A stretch of DNA of 64,000 bases, taken from the NCBI GenBank assembly GCA_958510825.1, contig OY294044.1:69080095-69144094 (forward strand). Direction: 5' to 3'. The translations under genes were made by a program, and so were the position numbers. Of this stretch, positions 42,190 through 53,397 are shown piece by piece. The number at the start of each line of letters is the position of its first letter. The stretch's first letter is position 1. The stretch comes from Brachypterus glaber (taxonomy: Eukaryota > Arthropoda > Insecta > Coleoptera > Kateretidae). The notes beneath the pieces were generated by a model, which worked only from the letters and a program-made list of their open reading frames with translations, searched no databases and had not been told where the DNA came from.

Positions 42190-43500
42190 TTTTTTTCGGA
42201 AGTACATCATCTCTACTCTATATTTTTTTCAATTTTCGATATCCCCACCCTCTGTTATATCTCTACTATTTTATATATCTCCTCTTTTACAACTATACTT
42301 TGTGATATATCCATCTTTTACAACTTTCCTCTTTTATAGGTCTACTCAGCAATGTATGCACTCGAATATAATATACCGGGTGTTTTTTTAACCTGAAACT
42401 TTCAAATATCTCGAATAAAATGCATTTTAGAAAAAAAAATGTTAAACAAAAAACCTTTATTTTAATGGGGGAAACAAAATGGCGTATTTATTTTTTAAGC
42501 ATATTTACGTTTTCAAGGTCAACTTTGTTTTTTTTAAATAGAAACATATATATTTTTTACTCTTATTTAATTTTCCTTAAAAAAATAAAAATCTTTTGTA
42601 AAAAACTTTTTTTGATCGGACCTTTAGTTGCAGAAATAACGCAGCCACACGAAATTAGTAAAGTTGGATCTCTGACGGAATTGACTAGTCAATTCCTATG
42701 TATTTTGTGCCGCTGATTTCGAGTCTGTGGTCAGAATTTAAAAGCTAGCTCTCATTATCAACATAACCTCAAAAAATATGCTTTTCGCAATGATATATGT
42801 TTGAGGTTATGTTGAAAACGGGAGCTAACTTTCAAATTCCGACCTCAGATTCGGATTCAGCGGTTCAAAATACATAGGAATTTACTAGACAAGTCCGTCG
42901 GAGAACCAACTTTTTTAATTTTGTGTGGCTGGGTTATCTCTGCAACTTAAAGTCCGATCAAAAAAAGTTTTTTACGAAAGATTTTTATTTTTTTGAGGAA
43001 AATTAAATAACAGTAAAAAATATATATGTTTCTATTTAAAAAAACAAAGTTGACCTTGAAATGACCTTGAAAACGTAAATATGCTTAAAAAATAAATAGC
43101 CATTTTGTTTCCCCCATTAAAAAAACGTTTTTTGTTTGACATTTTTTTTCTAAAATGCATAGGTTAAAAAAAAACACATATTTAATGATAAAAGTGCGTC
43201 GCGGAAAAAATAAATCATTTATTTTTGACATTGTATACAATACATGTTGATGTCAAATTAAGGAACTAAATTAAATTTTCCTCAAAGCTCTTTTATTATC
43301 AAGTTTTAATCGAGTACTTATTGCAGAGTATACTTGTAAAAAAATAGAGGTATAAAATAGGAAAGATATCACACAGTAGAAGTGAATATAAGTAGAGTTG
43401 TAAAAGATGAGAGCTGTAAAAGAGTAAAAATATCACAGAGTAGAGATATAACAGAGTGGAGAGGTCGAAGGGCTAAGATGCCGCAGGGTAGAGAAATATA
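42190..43500. mobile_element. outer palindrome with pyrimidine-rich arms
   Basis: Left arm 42190-42350 (CTCTGTTATATCTCTACT, TCTTTTACAACT repeats) is complementary to the right arm of about 43330-43480 (AGTAGAGATATAACAGAG, AGTTGTAAAAGATGAGA). The loop is almost wholly the inner palindrome 42375-43178, so this is palindrome inside palindrome. Confidence 0.7.
42375..43178. mobile_element. inner palindromic MITE, ACCGGGTGTTTTTTTAACCT ends
   Basis: Arms of about 330 bases. Left landmarks ATGCATTTTAGAAAAAAAAATG, GGGGGAAACAAAATGGC, AAGGTCAACTTTG, GATCGGAC, GCAGAAATAACGCAGCCACA are all mirrored on the right. The centre has TTATCAACATAACCTCAAA against its complement. The right end lacks the CCGGGT tip. 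The 98-codon frame at 42420 is inside the arm and not a gene. Confidence 0.8.
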
Positions 43501-43635
43501 GGATAGAGGTGTTGAACTACCATTTCTTCAAAGACTTAGTTCTTTTTAAATTGAATAACTATATTATTTTTATAAGCTCCACAGTTTGGCTACCAACTTT
43601 TATTCATGAAACATCACTCTTTTTTTACATTTCAA

Positions 43636-44231
43636 TTATATTAAAATCATGATCCAAATAAGTTGCAAGAACTTTTCTAAATCTAAGAATTTATTAAAAT
43701 GTTTATTGCCTTTTTTGTTTATAAAACTACATAGAATAGAAAACTGTGTCAAAATTATACGATAAATTTTAAAAGTGAGAATGCCGATTGTTAAAAGTCC
43801 ATTTTCCTCCCATTCTAGTATAACATTAGCAGTTTCTTGGTAACCTTGACTACTAGCTAAGAAATAGGGATGTATGTGCAGAAATAGTAGCCCCTTTTGC
43901 CAATAACAATTTTACCAAGGGTGTATGACCAAAAAAAGCAGCAATTTGTATTGAATTGTACCCCTTGTCATTTGGAGCATTAATATTAGCACCTGCATAA
44001 TACAATTCACGTATACAAATCGCATTTTTATCGCCTGGGTTTCTGATATAATGAAAAACTGCTAAATAAAACCCTGTTTCACACTTTCGGGTGGATTTAT
44101 TAAAATTTGCCCCTATTTCAATCAGAAATTTGACTAATGGGTTCGTTTATTATCTGAGGGTTTGCTTTTATTAGTTTAACACTTTCAAAAACGGCTAGCA
44201 TTTCTACATCTGATGGTGAAGGATTTTTCAT
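43636..44231 (-). pseudogene. degenerate ankyrin-repeat gene
   Basis: Read on the minus strand from ATG at 44231. The first frame gives MKNPSPSDVEMLAVFESVK and stops at 44118-44120. The adjacent frame continues without loss: PLVKFLIEIGANFN, then ELYYAGANINAPNDKGYNS, IQIAAFFGHTPLVKLLLAKGA, stopping at 43853. A third frame carries on LASSQGYQETANVILEWEEN to TAA at 43636-43638. The repeats (GANIN..G-x3-I-x2-AA-x2-GH-x3-VKLLL-x2-GA) are clear ankyrin units. Two frameshifts make it dead. There are no introns. Bacterial symbionts (Wolbachia, Rickettsia, Cardinium) carry many such intronless ankyrin genes, so an old lateral transfer is possible. A retrocopy of an insect gene is the alternative. Confidence 0.75.
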
Positions 44232-45949
44232 CACACATATAATTTTTACTATTACCTATAAAAATTAATAGGTATGTTATAACAACAAAACAGCTTATTA
44301 TCCAACTGTATATCAAAACTGGTTCGTAGTTTCCTAAACATGTATCTTTGTTTTTTTTATATATTCTAACAAGTTGTCAGGAATTTTTTTTATTGCATTT
44401 GTCAAAAAAAAAACTTTTAATAGTTTAGGTCCCCTAAACGCCCCCTAAATGAACCACGATCAATTTCAATTTTTTTTTTTGTAGTATATTACCCTACAGG
44501 AGAATAATTTAACGTATAGGTAGTTTTCCCAAATTCAGTTTAAAATTTGGTGAAAACCCTCAGGTAACGTACGTAACATTTTTTGGTAACGTACGTAACA
44601 ACTATAATTTCTGAAAATCATATTTATTTTTTTATTATCCCATATGCTTATTAGAAAGTAAATCTTTCACAAATTAAACAAACATAATTAAAAAACAAAA
44701 AATCAGATCAGATTAGCAGATTTTCATTATCATTTACTTAATTGCATAAGTGTACTTCCAAATTTTGTAACATATGAAACGCGCACATAAGCTGCATTAT
44801 TTTTATTGCCTAATAGATTATTAAATTTACAAAATTTAAAAAAGTGCCTGCAAGGATTATAACCTAAAATACAAATAAATGAACTATCGAGTAATTGACT
44901 GAGACCTAAATTAAGGTTTACGAATGTAACGTACGTAACGACGGAATGACCCTACAACGAATTTCTGTTTTTGGCTTTAAAATTATACTACTAAAAAATT
45001 GTGTGATATTTTTTTGAACTATAATTTGGTAGCTTACCACTGTTTAGTAACATCAATTAAATTTAATAAACATTTTAAAATTATGGCTGCTATTTCTTGT
45101 TATTCTTTATCTTAATATACAGATTATCATTTAGTATACACTTTAAAGTAGAAGGTGTATTCTCTTATGGCCGTGCTACTCTGCTCTCGGATGAACTCGG
45201 GTGAAATTTCTTTGCACTTACGAGGCGAGTCGCAGCTTGTAATTCAGTTGAGTAAAAGGTGTACAGGGGTATGGAGGGGATATGGATTCTACTTTCAAGT
45301 GTATAATAAATCGATGGATTATCTGTATTTCTTATTAGGTATGAAAGAAATTTGTTAATTAATTAGGTTCGTGTGTTCGTGGTACCTACCAAAGAACATT
45401 TATTATTATAAATATATTTTTTTTGTCTTACACCAAAAAAAAAATAGTAAATATTTTCATTTCAATTTAAAATTTACTAGGTTATGTATAGTACTTATTT
45501 TTTAATCTATTTTGTTTAATTTTTGTGCCATTTTTTTTGGATTTTTTTATTAATTGACAATTAGTCTTATTGTATTAGGATTTATACAATTTTCTTATTA
45601 TTTTTTATTATAATATTGTTAACTGCAATTATTTTGCTCAGGAATTTATTGTATATAATAAATATATTTAAATATATCGACTGTGTTCACACGACAATTT
45701 TTTATTTTAACCCTATTTAATCGTATACTCTGTTGGATTATTAGTTCGCGTTTAATTAAAAAAAATATTACCTTATTAATAATAGTTTATTGTTCGTATT
45801 TAAAGTAAGTATACAGCAATATTACTGTGGCATTACACACTGGGAAAGTACGGTTGATATTACTGATGCACACCTTTATGGTGTCACAGAAGCCAAGAGA
45901 AGATTCGTAGCTCAAAAAATATTTGATTTGTTTAAAAACAGTGATTTTT
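44232..45949. other. no gene; three copies of GTAACGTACGTAAC
   Basis: The palindromic-type motif GTAACGTACGTAAC occurs at about 44564, 44586 and 44926, in otherwise AT-rich DNA. The 67-codon frame at 45155-45358 has no family resemblance. Nothing else recognised. Confidence 0.4.
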
Positions 45950-46940
45950 AACTCGTAGCACATTATAATTTTAGAAATCGTCTTGTAAATTTCAGGACGT
46001 CGTATTTCATTTTTTTTTCAATCCGAGATTTTGGACTTAAACGCTTTATATTATTAATTTACAAATAAGTTTCACCTGCTATTTTTTTTAAATAACAAAA
46101 TATAAGCAAAATAGTAACGTCGTATCTTAGATGATTATAAACTAATAAATTTTTAAACCTCGTATCTCTTAAATCTAGTTAACTGACTATTTTGGAACGC
46201 ATATTTTTGCATTTGGCGACGCTTTTTTGACATCTTATGTGCATGTTGTAAAACTTTTTGAAGTTTAAATGTTTAAAGTGAAATTTTCTTTTAAAAGGCG
46301 AATTAATGGTAAATATTTTTACTTGTTATATTAACTATATATTCTTCCAATTTATGAATAAAAAGTTGTTTTTTTATTCAATATCCCAGGTAAACCTTCG
46401 TAAAATTACAGCTTGCGTAACCTTTATAATAACTAGTCGTTTTCGCAGTACGAAATTCACACTCATTTCTTACACACAGATTTTTGACAAAAATAATGTT
46501 AAACAATCTAAATTCATAGAATACTTAAGTGTTAAAGAAACACAGTATTAACACGAATAAGTTTGAAATAATTATTCTTAAAACAAGTATATTTTGTTCT
46601 ATGAATCAATCATGACAAAATAACATTGGAAAAAATGACAGTTTCAGTAACTTAACATTGCTAACAATGTTTCAAAGCTCGTATCTTAAAAAAAATATTA
46701 ATTTTGAGCATCAAAATATCGTATCTATAAACATTAGGTTTTTATTTGTATTTATTTATTTTATACACAATAAAATGATTTAAGGTAAGTTAATCATTAA
46801 AAAGGTAATAAGTTTATATTAAAAAAATTCATTTTCAACCTATGAATAATACGAGAAAGAGTTATTTCATTCCTGTAAAGTCTTTTTTGAGATATACGTT
46901 CTGAAATTTACAAGACGAAATGTGACTAGGAACTAAGTGC
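45950..46940. mobile_element. probable foldback element with CGTATCT motifs
   Basis: CGTCTTGTAAATTTCAGGACG (45979-45999) pairs with CGTTCTGAAATTTACAAGACG (46897-46917) with one mismatch. The interior repeats TCGTATCT four times (near 46128, 46168, 46682, 46729). The 81-codon frame at 46306 has no domain. Confidence 0.6.
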
Positions 46941-46973
46941 GGACCATAAGTGTGATCAAAAGTAAGTTTTTAT

Positions 46974-47557
46974 ACTCGGCGCATTATCTATCTGAGTAAC
47001 AAATTGGATCAAGGAAGCTATGATTAGTGGTTTAAAAATGACTTTTAGTAATATTTTTGTAGCCCATTGTGCTTTTGATAATTTTTAACATTTAGGTTAA
47101 ATTGACTGTCATTTTACGTCTTACAAATAATAACAAAATCTGTTTAAAAAGTAAAACTTTGTTCAAAATTATAATAAAAGTAAGTTTTTATTCATAAAAT
47201 GCTATTATAAACTTAAATTTAACATTACCTGAATAAAATTACGGACCAGTATTATTTTAACCAAAAAATTATCTGTTATAGTGTTTACTTCAAAAATTTA
47301 TATAGCACTGCATTATATTACTTCATTTAAACAAAATGTTTATAGATTGATGCTTTAGTTTTCTTTTTATGCACTTTTCTTGTTATTTCTTCTTGCTAAA
47401 GCAAATTATTTGGATTTTTTATAAATGTCAAAATAATGTCTTGATTGACAATAAATTATAAACAAGATGAAAACCTTACATAAGGAACTAAATATATTCT
47501 GCCAACCAAATAACAAGAAACAAATGACCATCAACTCAGATAGATAATGCGCGGAGT
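46974..47557. mobile_element. MITE with ACTCSGCGCATTATCTATCT ends
   Basis: ACTCGGCGCATTATCTATCT (46974 on) mirrors AGATAGATAATGCGCGGAGT (47538-47557). The interior has AAGTAAGTTTTTAT-like and CAAATTATTTG pieces and no long frame. Confidence 0.75.
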
Positions 47558-47566
47558 TAATATATG

Positions 47567-47804
47567 AGGAGTTAAACTGCAAAACTTAACATATCCAAAA
47601 GGAGTTGAACTACAAAACTTGGCATATCTAGTTTTGCAGTTAAACTCCTTTTGGATATTATTTATTATTATTATTTATTAAGCCCAAGAAACAAGTTCGG
47701 TTAAAATAGTAGGGAAGAAAAAGAAAAACCTTAAAATTAAATTATATAAAAAAATAAGAAATAAGAAAGGAAAAATATTATGTTAAGTTTTGCAGTTCAA
47801 CTCC
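47567..47804. mobile_element. MITE with AGGAGTTAAACTGCAAAACT ends
   Basis: The terminal block at 47567 is mirrored at 47785-47804. An extra inverted pair (47602-47620, 47632-47650: AGGAGTTGAACTACAAAACT and complement) suggests a second, internal foldback. It ends five bases before the SINE at 47810. Confidence 0.7.
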
Positions 47805-47809
47805 TATGA

Positions 47810-48035
47810 GGGAGGATTGGTGTATTGGACTACCGCGTCGTACTTGACGAGTTTACTACCCAAAATAGCGTGAGTTCGATTCTCACCGGCGCCGATTTGC
47901 CTTTTACAGTAAATTAATGATTGAAATTTGGCGAAGGCGTAAGTGAAGCGGACACTCCCTATAAATTGGTTCGAAAGTCAATTAAAGCCGGTGGTTCCCT
48001 CTACTACTAGCCCACACAAGTCCTGGACTTAGGGA
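47810..48035 (+). mobile_element. tRNA-derived SINE, copy D, 5' part
   Basis: The best-preserved head in the window: GGGAGGATTGGTGTATTGG (A-box region), GAGTTCGATTCTCACC (B box), then GGCGCCGATTTGCC, TTTGGCGAAGGCGTAAGTGA, GGTGGTTCCCTCTACTACTA and CTGGACTTAGGGA. The body is cut at CTTAGGG and resumes at 49092. Confidence 0.88.
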
Positions 48036-48048
48036 ACGTTCAAGTATT

Positions 48049-48723
48049 ATGATTTTTAAAGCAGTAAAAAACTCGAATCAAAGGATTGAAACGATCGAAA
48101 TAAGTAATACGAACAGAGTATTATCTCAAAACGTAAAATTTTTAGGAATTTTTATAGACGAAAATTTGAACTGGTCGTCGCATGTATGCCATTTGCAGAA
48201 AAAACTTAATGGGGTAGTTTACTCTTTGTTTGTTTTGAGGGGTTATTTAGATATAAATACCCTTAGACTTGTTTATTTTTCAAACTTTCAAAGCCTCTTG
48301 AGGTATGGAATCATATTTTGCGGGAAATGCAGTGATGTTGAGGTTCTTTTTAAATGCCAAAAGAGGGCCTTGCGTACAATTTTAAAATTAGGTTTTAGAG
48401 ACTCGTGTAGAGATATTTTTAAAAAGCATAAAATTTTAACTGTGATTGGTCAATATGTTTATGAAACTATTTTATTTTTTTATAAAAATCGTAACTTATT
48501 TTTAAATCTTAAGCCTAAATCTCCCAGATGTTTAAATTACAGTGTTCCTAAGCACACATTAGTTGCTTATGAAAAAGGACTGTATTTTTCATCAATTCAA
48601 CTCTATAATAAGTTGCCTCCACAGTTGAAAGTTTCTGTGAATTTAAAAACTTTTAAAATAAAACTTTTTGATTATTTGTGTAACATAGAACCATATACTC
48701 TAGGTGAATTTATGTCTTATTAG
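48049..48723 (+). pseudogene. C-terminal part of a CR1-like reverse transcriptase (open frame)
   Basis: 224 codons, ending TAG at 48721-48723. Contains KFLGIFIDENLNWSSHVCHL (the LG-x-x-ID motif just after the palm), LRLVYFSNFQSLLRYGIIFCG and KCQKRALRTILKL. These correspond to QRTQNKCIKSLFGL in ORF2 at 6648-9443. The catalytic YADD part and the endonuclease are missing, so the product cannot function. The ATG at 48049 is partly formed by the MITE bases at the insertion junction and is fortuitous. The absence of stops suggests a young insertion. Confidence 0.85.
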
Positions 48724-48873
48724 ATTTGTAATTTTACCATTTTGTGACAGTTTTCAATCAATGTTTTCTTGTTTTATATTTTTGTGGCGTTGTCATTTTA
48801 CCCAAGGATAGATGTAAAATATGTAAGCATTTTTTATGAAATAAAGTATATTATTATTATTATTATTATTATT
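48050..48873 (+). mobile_element. 5'-truncated CR1-like non-LTR element
   Basis: Only the end of ORF2, a short 3' UTR and an ATT-repeat tail (48850-48873) are present, as expected for premature stop of target-primed reverse transcription. It differs greatly from the element at 5288-9646, so it is a different family of the same group. Confidence 0.85.
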
Positions 48874-49091
48874 ACGTAACGCAAAATGTACCAAAATTCA
48901 TACACTTCATACCTCGGTTCTGGCGTTATTTAAGGCTGTAGAGATGTTATATTTTGGCTACCCCCCTAACACACCCCCTATTAGGGGGGTAGCCCAAATA
49001 TGAAATCTGTATAATCTATAATAACGCGAGAACCAGGGTATGAAGTGTATGAATTTTGGTACAATTTGCGTTCGTAATACTTAAACGTTTC

Positions 49092-49145
49092 CTTAGGGGA
49101 CGCTTAATTAAGTAGAAATAGTACGAGGTTAAACAAAATGTAAAT
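49092..49145 (+). mobile_element. tRNA-derived SINE, copy D, 3' part
   Basis: CTTAGGGGACGCTTAATTAA followed by GTACGAGGTTAAAC and an AAATGTAAATG tail continues the SINE cut at 48035. Confidence 0.8.
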
Positions 49146-49554
49146 GTAAATGATCATATACAGGGTGTTCCGTATCGTCATATTTAAATTTTATCAGTTT
49201 ATAGTAGACTTTATTCTAAGGCAAAAAAACACAAAAGTGGTAGGTCGATTTTTATTCGTAAGGAAGCTACGATCCTCCTAAGGGTACATCTGAGAAGTAG
49301 TTTTTATTTAATATCTCTAGAATCCCATGAACTTCAGTAATGATTTTTTGCACATGCCTTAACATTGATAAAGTATCTTTTATATTATTTTTAGTTAGAT
49401 AATTATAACCAGGGATGTGCAAAACGGGGGGGGGGGGGGTGATGTCACTTTTTGCCACAAACTATCTTATCTGTACTTTTTTGACATTTTTTTTAATAAA
49501 ATGTAATTCTTTAGTTGCAACAGAAATAACGAAAAACAATAAGGTACCTTATTT
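49146..49554. other. no gene; lone terminal-repeat start and G-run
   Basis: ATACAGGGTGTTCCGTATCG at 49156 resembles transposon ends but has no visible partner. A run of G at about 49426-49439 follows. Confidence 0.4.
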
Positions 49555-49850
49555 AATAGCAGTTAAAACTTTAGAATGACACGAACCTCCATTCCTATAT
49601 TTTTGGTTCTGGCGTGTAGAATTATTTAATTTCTCGGCCATTTTCCTTATATTAGCCCCAAAATATATTGTTAAAATTGATTTTTGTTGGCGGTTTAAGT
49701 GAAGCATGTTGACACATTTGATAAAAATTATGTTTCAAACAAGATGACTATTATACTTAGTTTTATATATCTCCGACTTAGTTAAGTTGTCAATTGACTT
49801 TAATGATAAGTTAGATTTAAATGGTAAAAGTTTTGGGTGTAGTACTTTTT
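49555..49850. repeat. second copy of the 37592-37870 repeat
   Basis: Direct-orientation match (ATAGCAGTT, TTCTGGCGTGTAGAATT, AAAATATATTGTTAAAATTG, ATGTTTCAAACAAGA, GATTTAAATGGT). The TGTACAGTTGGAATAAAA ends are not retained. Confidence 0.7.
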
Positions 49851-50149
49851 AAAGATCGCAACTGTACATACCTGTAGAAAAGCACGTTTTATTCGAGTCT
49901 CTTCAGTTTCCTGAAAAGAATAAAAGGTAAGTAAATAACTAATAAAATATTTAAATAGGTTAATTTGTCCATAACTAGTAAGTTACTTTGAGGAATAAAC
50001 TTCCCTGGAATTGATTGTACAGACCCGAGAAATCTTATATGAATCCATTGAGATATCTTGGAATTCCTGAATTCATTGTACACATTTTTGAGCGAGCTTT
50101 ATCTCCTAAATCTCTTTAAAAAATTGAAAAATTCAATCTAGAAAGAATA
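49851..50149. other. nothing recognised
   Basis: AT-rich; the minus frame at 50083-49889 is without domain signature. Confidence 0.3.
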
Positions 50150-50522
50150 AGAATAATGTTTTTCTACTACCTAATTAAGTGTTAGCTTACATATTATCTA
50201 CCGTGGTCAAGGCTTGTTTACATTGACAACCAATAAAATCAGTGAACTTATTTATTATTGACCGTTGTTAAGCATTGTTTTTTGACGACGGTCAATAATC
50301 AAAAAAATTAAGACAACTACTAACTTTTTTTAACTTGTCAAAATTACAGCTATGTCAAAATAGTTTTTAAACTACATTAGTAACTAATATTTGGAGTTAC
50401 TACCTTTAGGTAGTAGAAAAAAAGGTATATGCACCACGTACGCGAACTTAGTCTTTAGTGTTTTGCTGAGACGGAGTCGAGGCAAAAAATCAGTCAAAAT
50501 CAGGTTCATAATATACTATTTT
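50150..50522. repeat. diverged relative of the 23224-24107 repeat family
   Basis: TTTTTCTACTACCTAATTAAG at the start, and GTATATGCACC..ACGCGAACTTAG..GTTCATAATATACTATT at the end, match the family. The middle contains GACCGTTGTTAAGCATTG and GACGGTCAATAA, a small inverted pair. Confidence 0.55.
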
Positions 50523-51123
50523 TGTAGAGCACTGCATAGGCAGGTTTATTTTCTTTCTAAACTAAAAGATATTTCGTAAAATCAGAGCCTAGCTAATAAT
50601 AAGGTACGAATTAAATTATTATAAATGATCTACCAAATTACCTAAAACTGCATCAAGAGATTTTAAAAGATTTAAAACATTGTTTTGAATCAGAAATTAT
50701 TAGCCCTAATGGATATTCAGCATTGGTAATACATTAGTTATAGTTTTCCGCATGAAAGAAAGTCTCCGACGTAAGGGAGAGGAATCATTCGCGCTTTCTT
50801 CTTTCCGTCAAGAGCGTTATAAGGCGTGCGTGCTTACAACGGGCCTCCCACTTGCACACACATTCGAAACATATTTCCCGTAACCACAGATCCGTGCGTC
50901 AAACTATAATAAGAAATTGTATGAGTTTTGCTAAAATACTAATTCTATTTAGTAAAGAAATACAAAAATATTACTACTTATATGTGAATAAGTTATAAAC
51001 ATTTTAGAACTATAATTTTTAAACAGAACCATTTGTAAGCAAAATTCACTGTATATTCCATGCAGTTTATGAACAAAACACCTTAAACAAACTATTTTAT
51101 TAGAAAATTTGGATAAAAATATT

Positions 51124-53397
51124 GGCCGTGTGAACCTGGCCATGAAGATGGGGCACTTACGAAATAAGGGTCCTTTCCTAAAAGGGGACCCCCTAGAAAG
51201 GTTAGTGCCCCAATTGGTTTCGTTAGTGCCCCTTTGGTTCTCGACTTATTTTGGTTGGGGAAAAAAACACCTGTTCTTCACAAAAGAGAAATAACGATTT
51301 TTTCGATTTTTTTTGTTTATCACTCGAAAGCATTTCGTTAGTACCTGTTAGTGCCCAGGATTTTTTTTCTCCATCCTCAAAGGTTAACTCTCAGGGTCAC
51401 CTCCAAGTTGATAATTTTAAACCGTCACACTAACAAAAGTAAAAGAAATATATTTGTTTTTTTCGCACATATGAGCTCTCTAGCGTTGGTAGAGGTTAGT
51501 GCCCAATCAAACTATCCTCAGCCTTTATTATGAGGCTCGCCTCAGGGCTCCGAAAAAGTGCAAAAAAAAAGTATATATTATTAAAGCATATACGAGTTCT
51601 TTATCGTTAGTGGACTTTAGTGCCCTCAAAAAAATGACTTAATGTCCAAAGACGACGACTCCAGAGGCTTTTAACTTTCCCAGATTTTAAGACCATACCA
51701 TAGACTATAATACTATATAACTTAAGCCGGGAAAATTATTCTAACCAAACTTTTGATATCTTTCAATCTTTGACATGAATTAAAAAACTTGAGTTGTTTA
51801 GTATCAAAAAATTAATTGCCGATTTTTTAAGAAGTGCCATCTAGCAGTAGTTTCGAATCGTCAAAAAACATCCTGGACAAAAAATTCTTGGATACAAATA
51901 TTTTAGATGGAAATAAATAAATAAATAAATAAAAATAAATAAATAAATGTGTTTCATGAAAAAAACAAGAAACTTTGAAAGAGTCCGTCCGTCCGTCCAA
52001 TGTCACGATTTTTGTTAACACGATAATTCAAGAACGATTAATCCGATCGACTTTTCTCTTAATTTTCAGGAAAAATCAGATTTCACTAGGGAAAGATCCC
52101 TATTGTTTTTAAAAGTGATCCCTTTAAAAACAAAAAAGTTATGGGGGGTTAAACTGTAATAAAATCGAAAAAGCTAAAAGAAAATTCCTATTAACGTATC
52201 TTTTTAAGGAAAAATTAATTTTATTGTAAGGATTATTTGCAGATAGGAAAACTTTTCTTAGCCTGGCAGCATAGGTATAGTAGCCATAGTTCCTTTCTTT
52301 ACTCGTTTCAGTATTAGACCATCTTCAAAGAAAACCTAACACTAATCTAATCTAACATTCTATGGTAAGTCCCTATAATTTCCCGAACAGACCAAGCTTA
52401 CGACTGACCGACCGATTTTTTTTTGCTCAAAATTGATTTATATATAAAACGTCATAAAAATACCTGAAATAAATTTTAAAACTTTTGCACGAATGCAAGG
52501 CTTTCCCAAAGTTTTGAATATTTTAAAAATGGGAAAGCAAAATTAATAATTTGATACTAAGGAACTCAAGTTTTATGTCAAAAATTGAATGATGATCAAA
52601 AGTTTGGTTAGAATAATTTTCCCGGCTTAAGTTATATAGTGTTATACTGTAGGTATTGTCTTAAAATCTGGGAAAGTTAAAACCCTCTGGAGTCGTCGTC
52701 TTTGGACGTTATGTCATTTTTTTGAGGGCACTAACGTCTACTAACGACAAAGAACTCGTATATGCTTTAATCGAGGCTTTAATAATATACACTTTTTTTG
52801 TTCACTTTTTCGGAGCCCTGAGGTGAGCCTCATAATAAAGGCTGAGGAGAGTTTGATTGGGCACTAACCTCTACCAACGCTAGAGAACTCCTATGTGCGA
52901 AAAAACAAATATATTTCTTTTAGTTTTTAATCGAGGCTTTAATAATATACACTTTTTTTGTTCACTTTTTCGGAGCCCTGAGGTGAGCCTCATAATAAAG
53001 GCTGAGGAGAGTTTGATTGGGCACTAACCTCTACCAACGCTAGAGAACTCCTATGTGCGAAAAAACAAATATATTTCTTTTAGTTTTGTTAGTGTGACGG
53101 TTTAAAATTATCAACTTGGAGGTGACCCTGAGAGTTAACCTTTGGGGATGGAGAAAAAAAATTCTGGGCACTAACAGGCACTAACGAAATGCTTTCGAGT
53201 GATAAACAAAAAAAATCGAAAAAATCGTTATTTCTCTTTTGTGAAGAACAGGTGTTTTTTTCCCCAACCTTATAAGTCGAGAACCAAAGGGGCACTAACG
53301 AAACCAATTGGGGCACTAACCTTTCTAGGGGGTCCCCTTTTATGAAAGGAACCTTATTTCGTAAGTGCCCCATCTTCATGGCCAGGTTCACACGGCC
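51124..53397. mobile_element. Mutator-like foldback, 2.27 kb, 9 bp target duplication
   Basis: Terminal GGCCGTGTGAACCTGGCC is inverted at both ends and flanked by AAAAATATT on each side (51115-51123, 53398-53406). Copy 1 of the host hAT element has one AAAAATGTT at this point. Arms are very long (about 51124-51816 and 52547-53397). The right arm is enlarged by a 160 bp tandem duplication. The central 0.7 kb holds an (AAAT)n run and a GTCCGTCC-bearing repeat also seen at 14960-15125. Long arms with a 9 bp duplication suit MULE-type elements. The frames at 51109-51533 and 53433-53089 are the same arm read twice and are not conserved genes. Confidence 0.85.
52768..53087. repeat. 160 bp tandem duplication in the right arm
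   Basis: TCGAGGCTTTAATAATATAC occurs at 52771 and 52931, and the following 150 bases are essentially identical. The left arm has a single unit, so the duplication arose after the foldback formed. Confidence 0.9.

Larger units (their letters stand above)
48036..49091. mobile_element. palindromic MITE inserted in the SINE, itself split by a CR1 fragment
   Basis: Left tip ACGTTCAAGTATTA (48036-48049) and, after the CR1 piece, TTACGTAACGCAAAATGTACC from 48872. The right end GGTACAATTTGCG..TAATACTTAAACGT finishes near 49088. Arms share CCAAAATTCATACACTTCAT and GGTTCT, meeting at CTACCCCCCTAA/TTAGGGGGGTAG. CTTAGGG on both sides (48028-48034, 49092-49098) is the likely target duplication. Confidence 0.8.
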
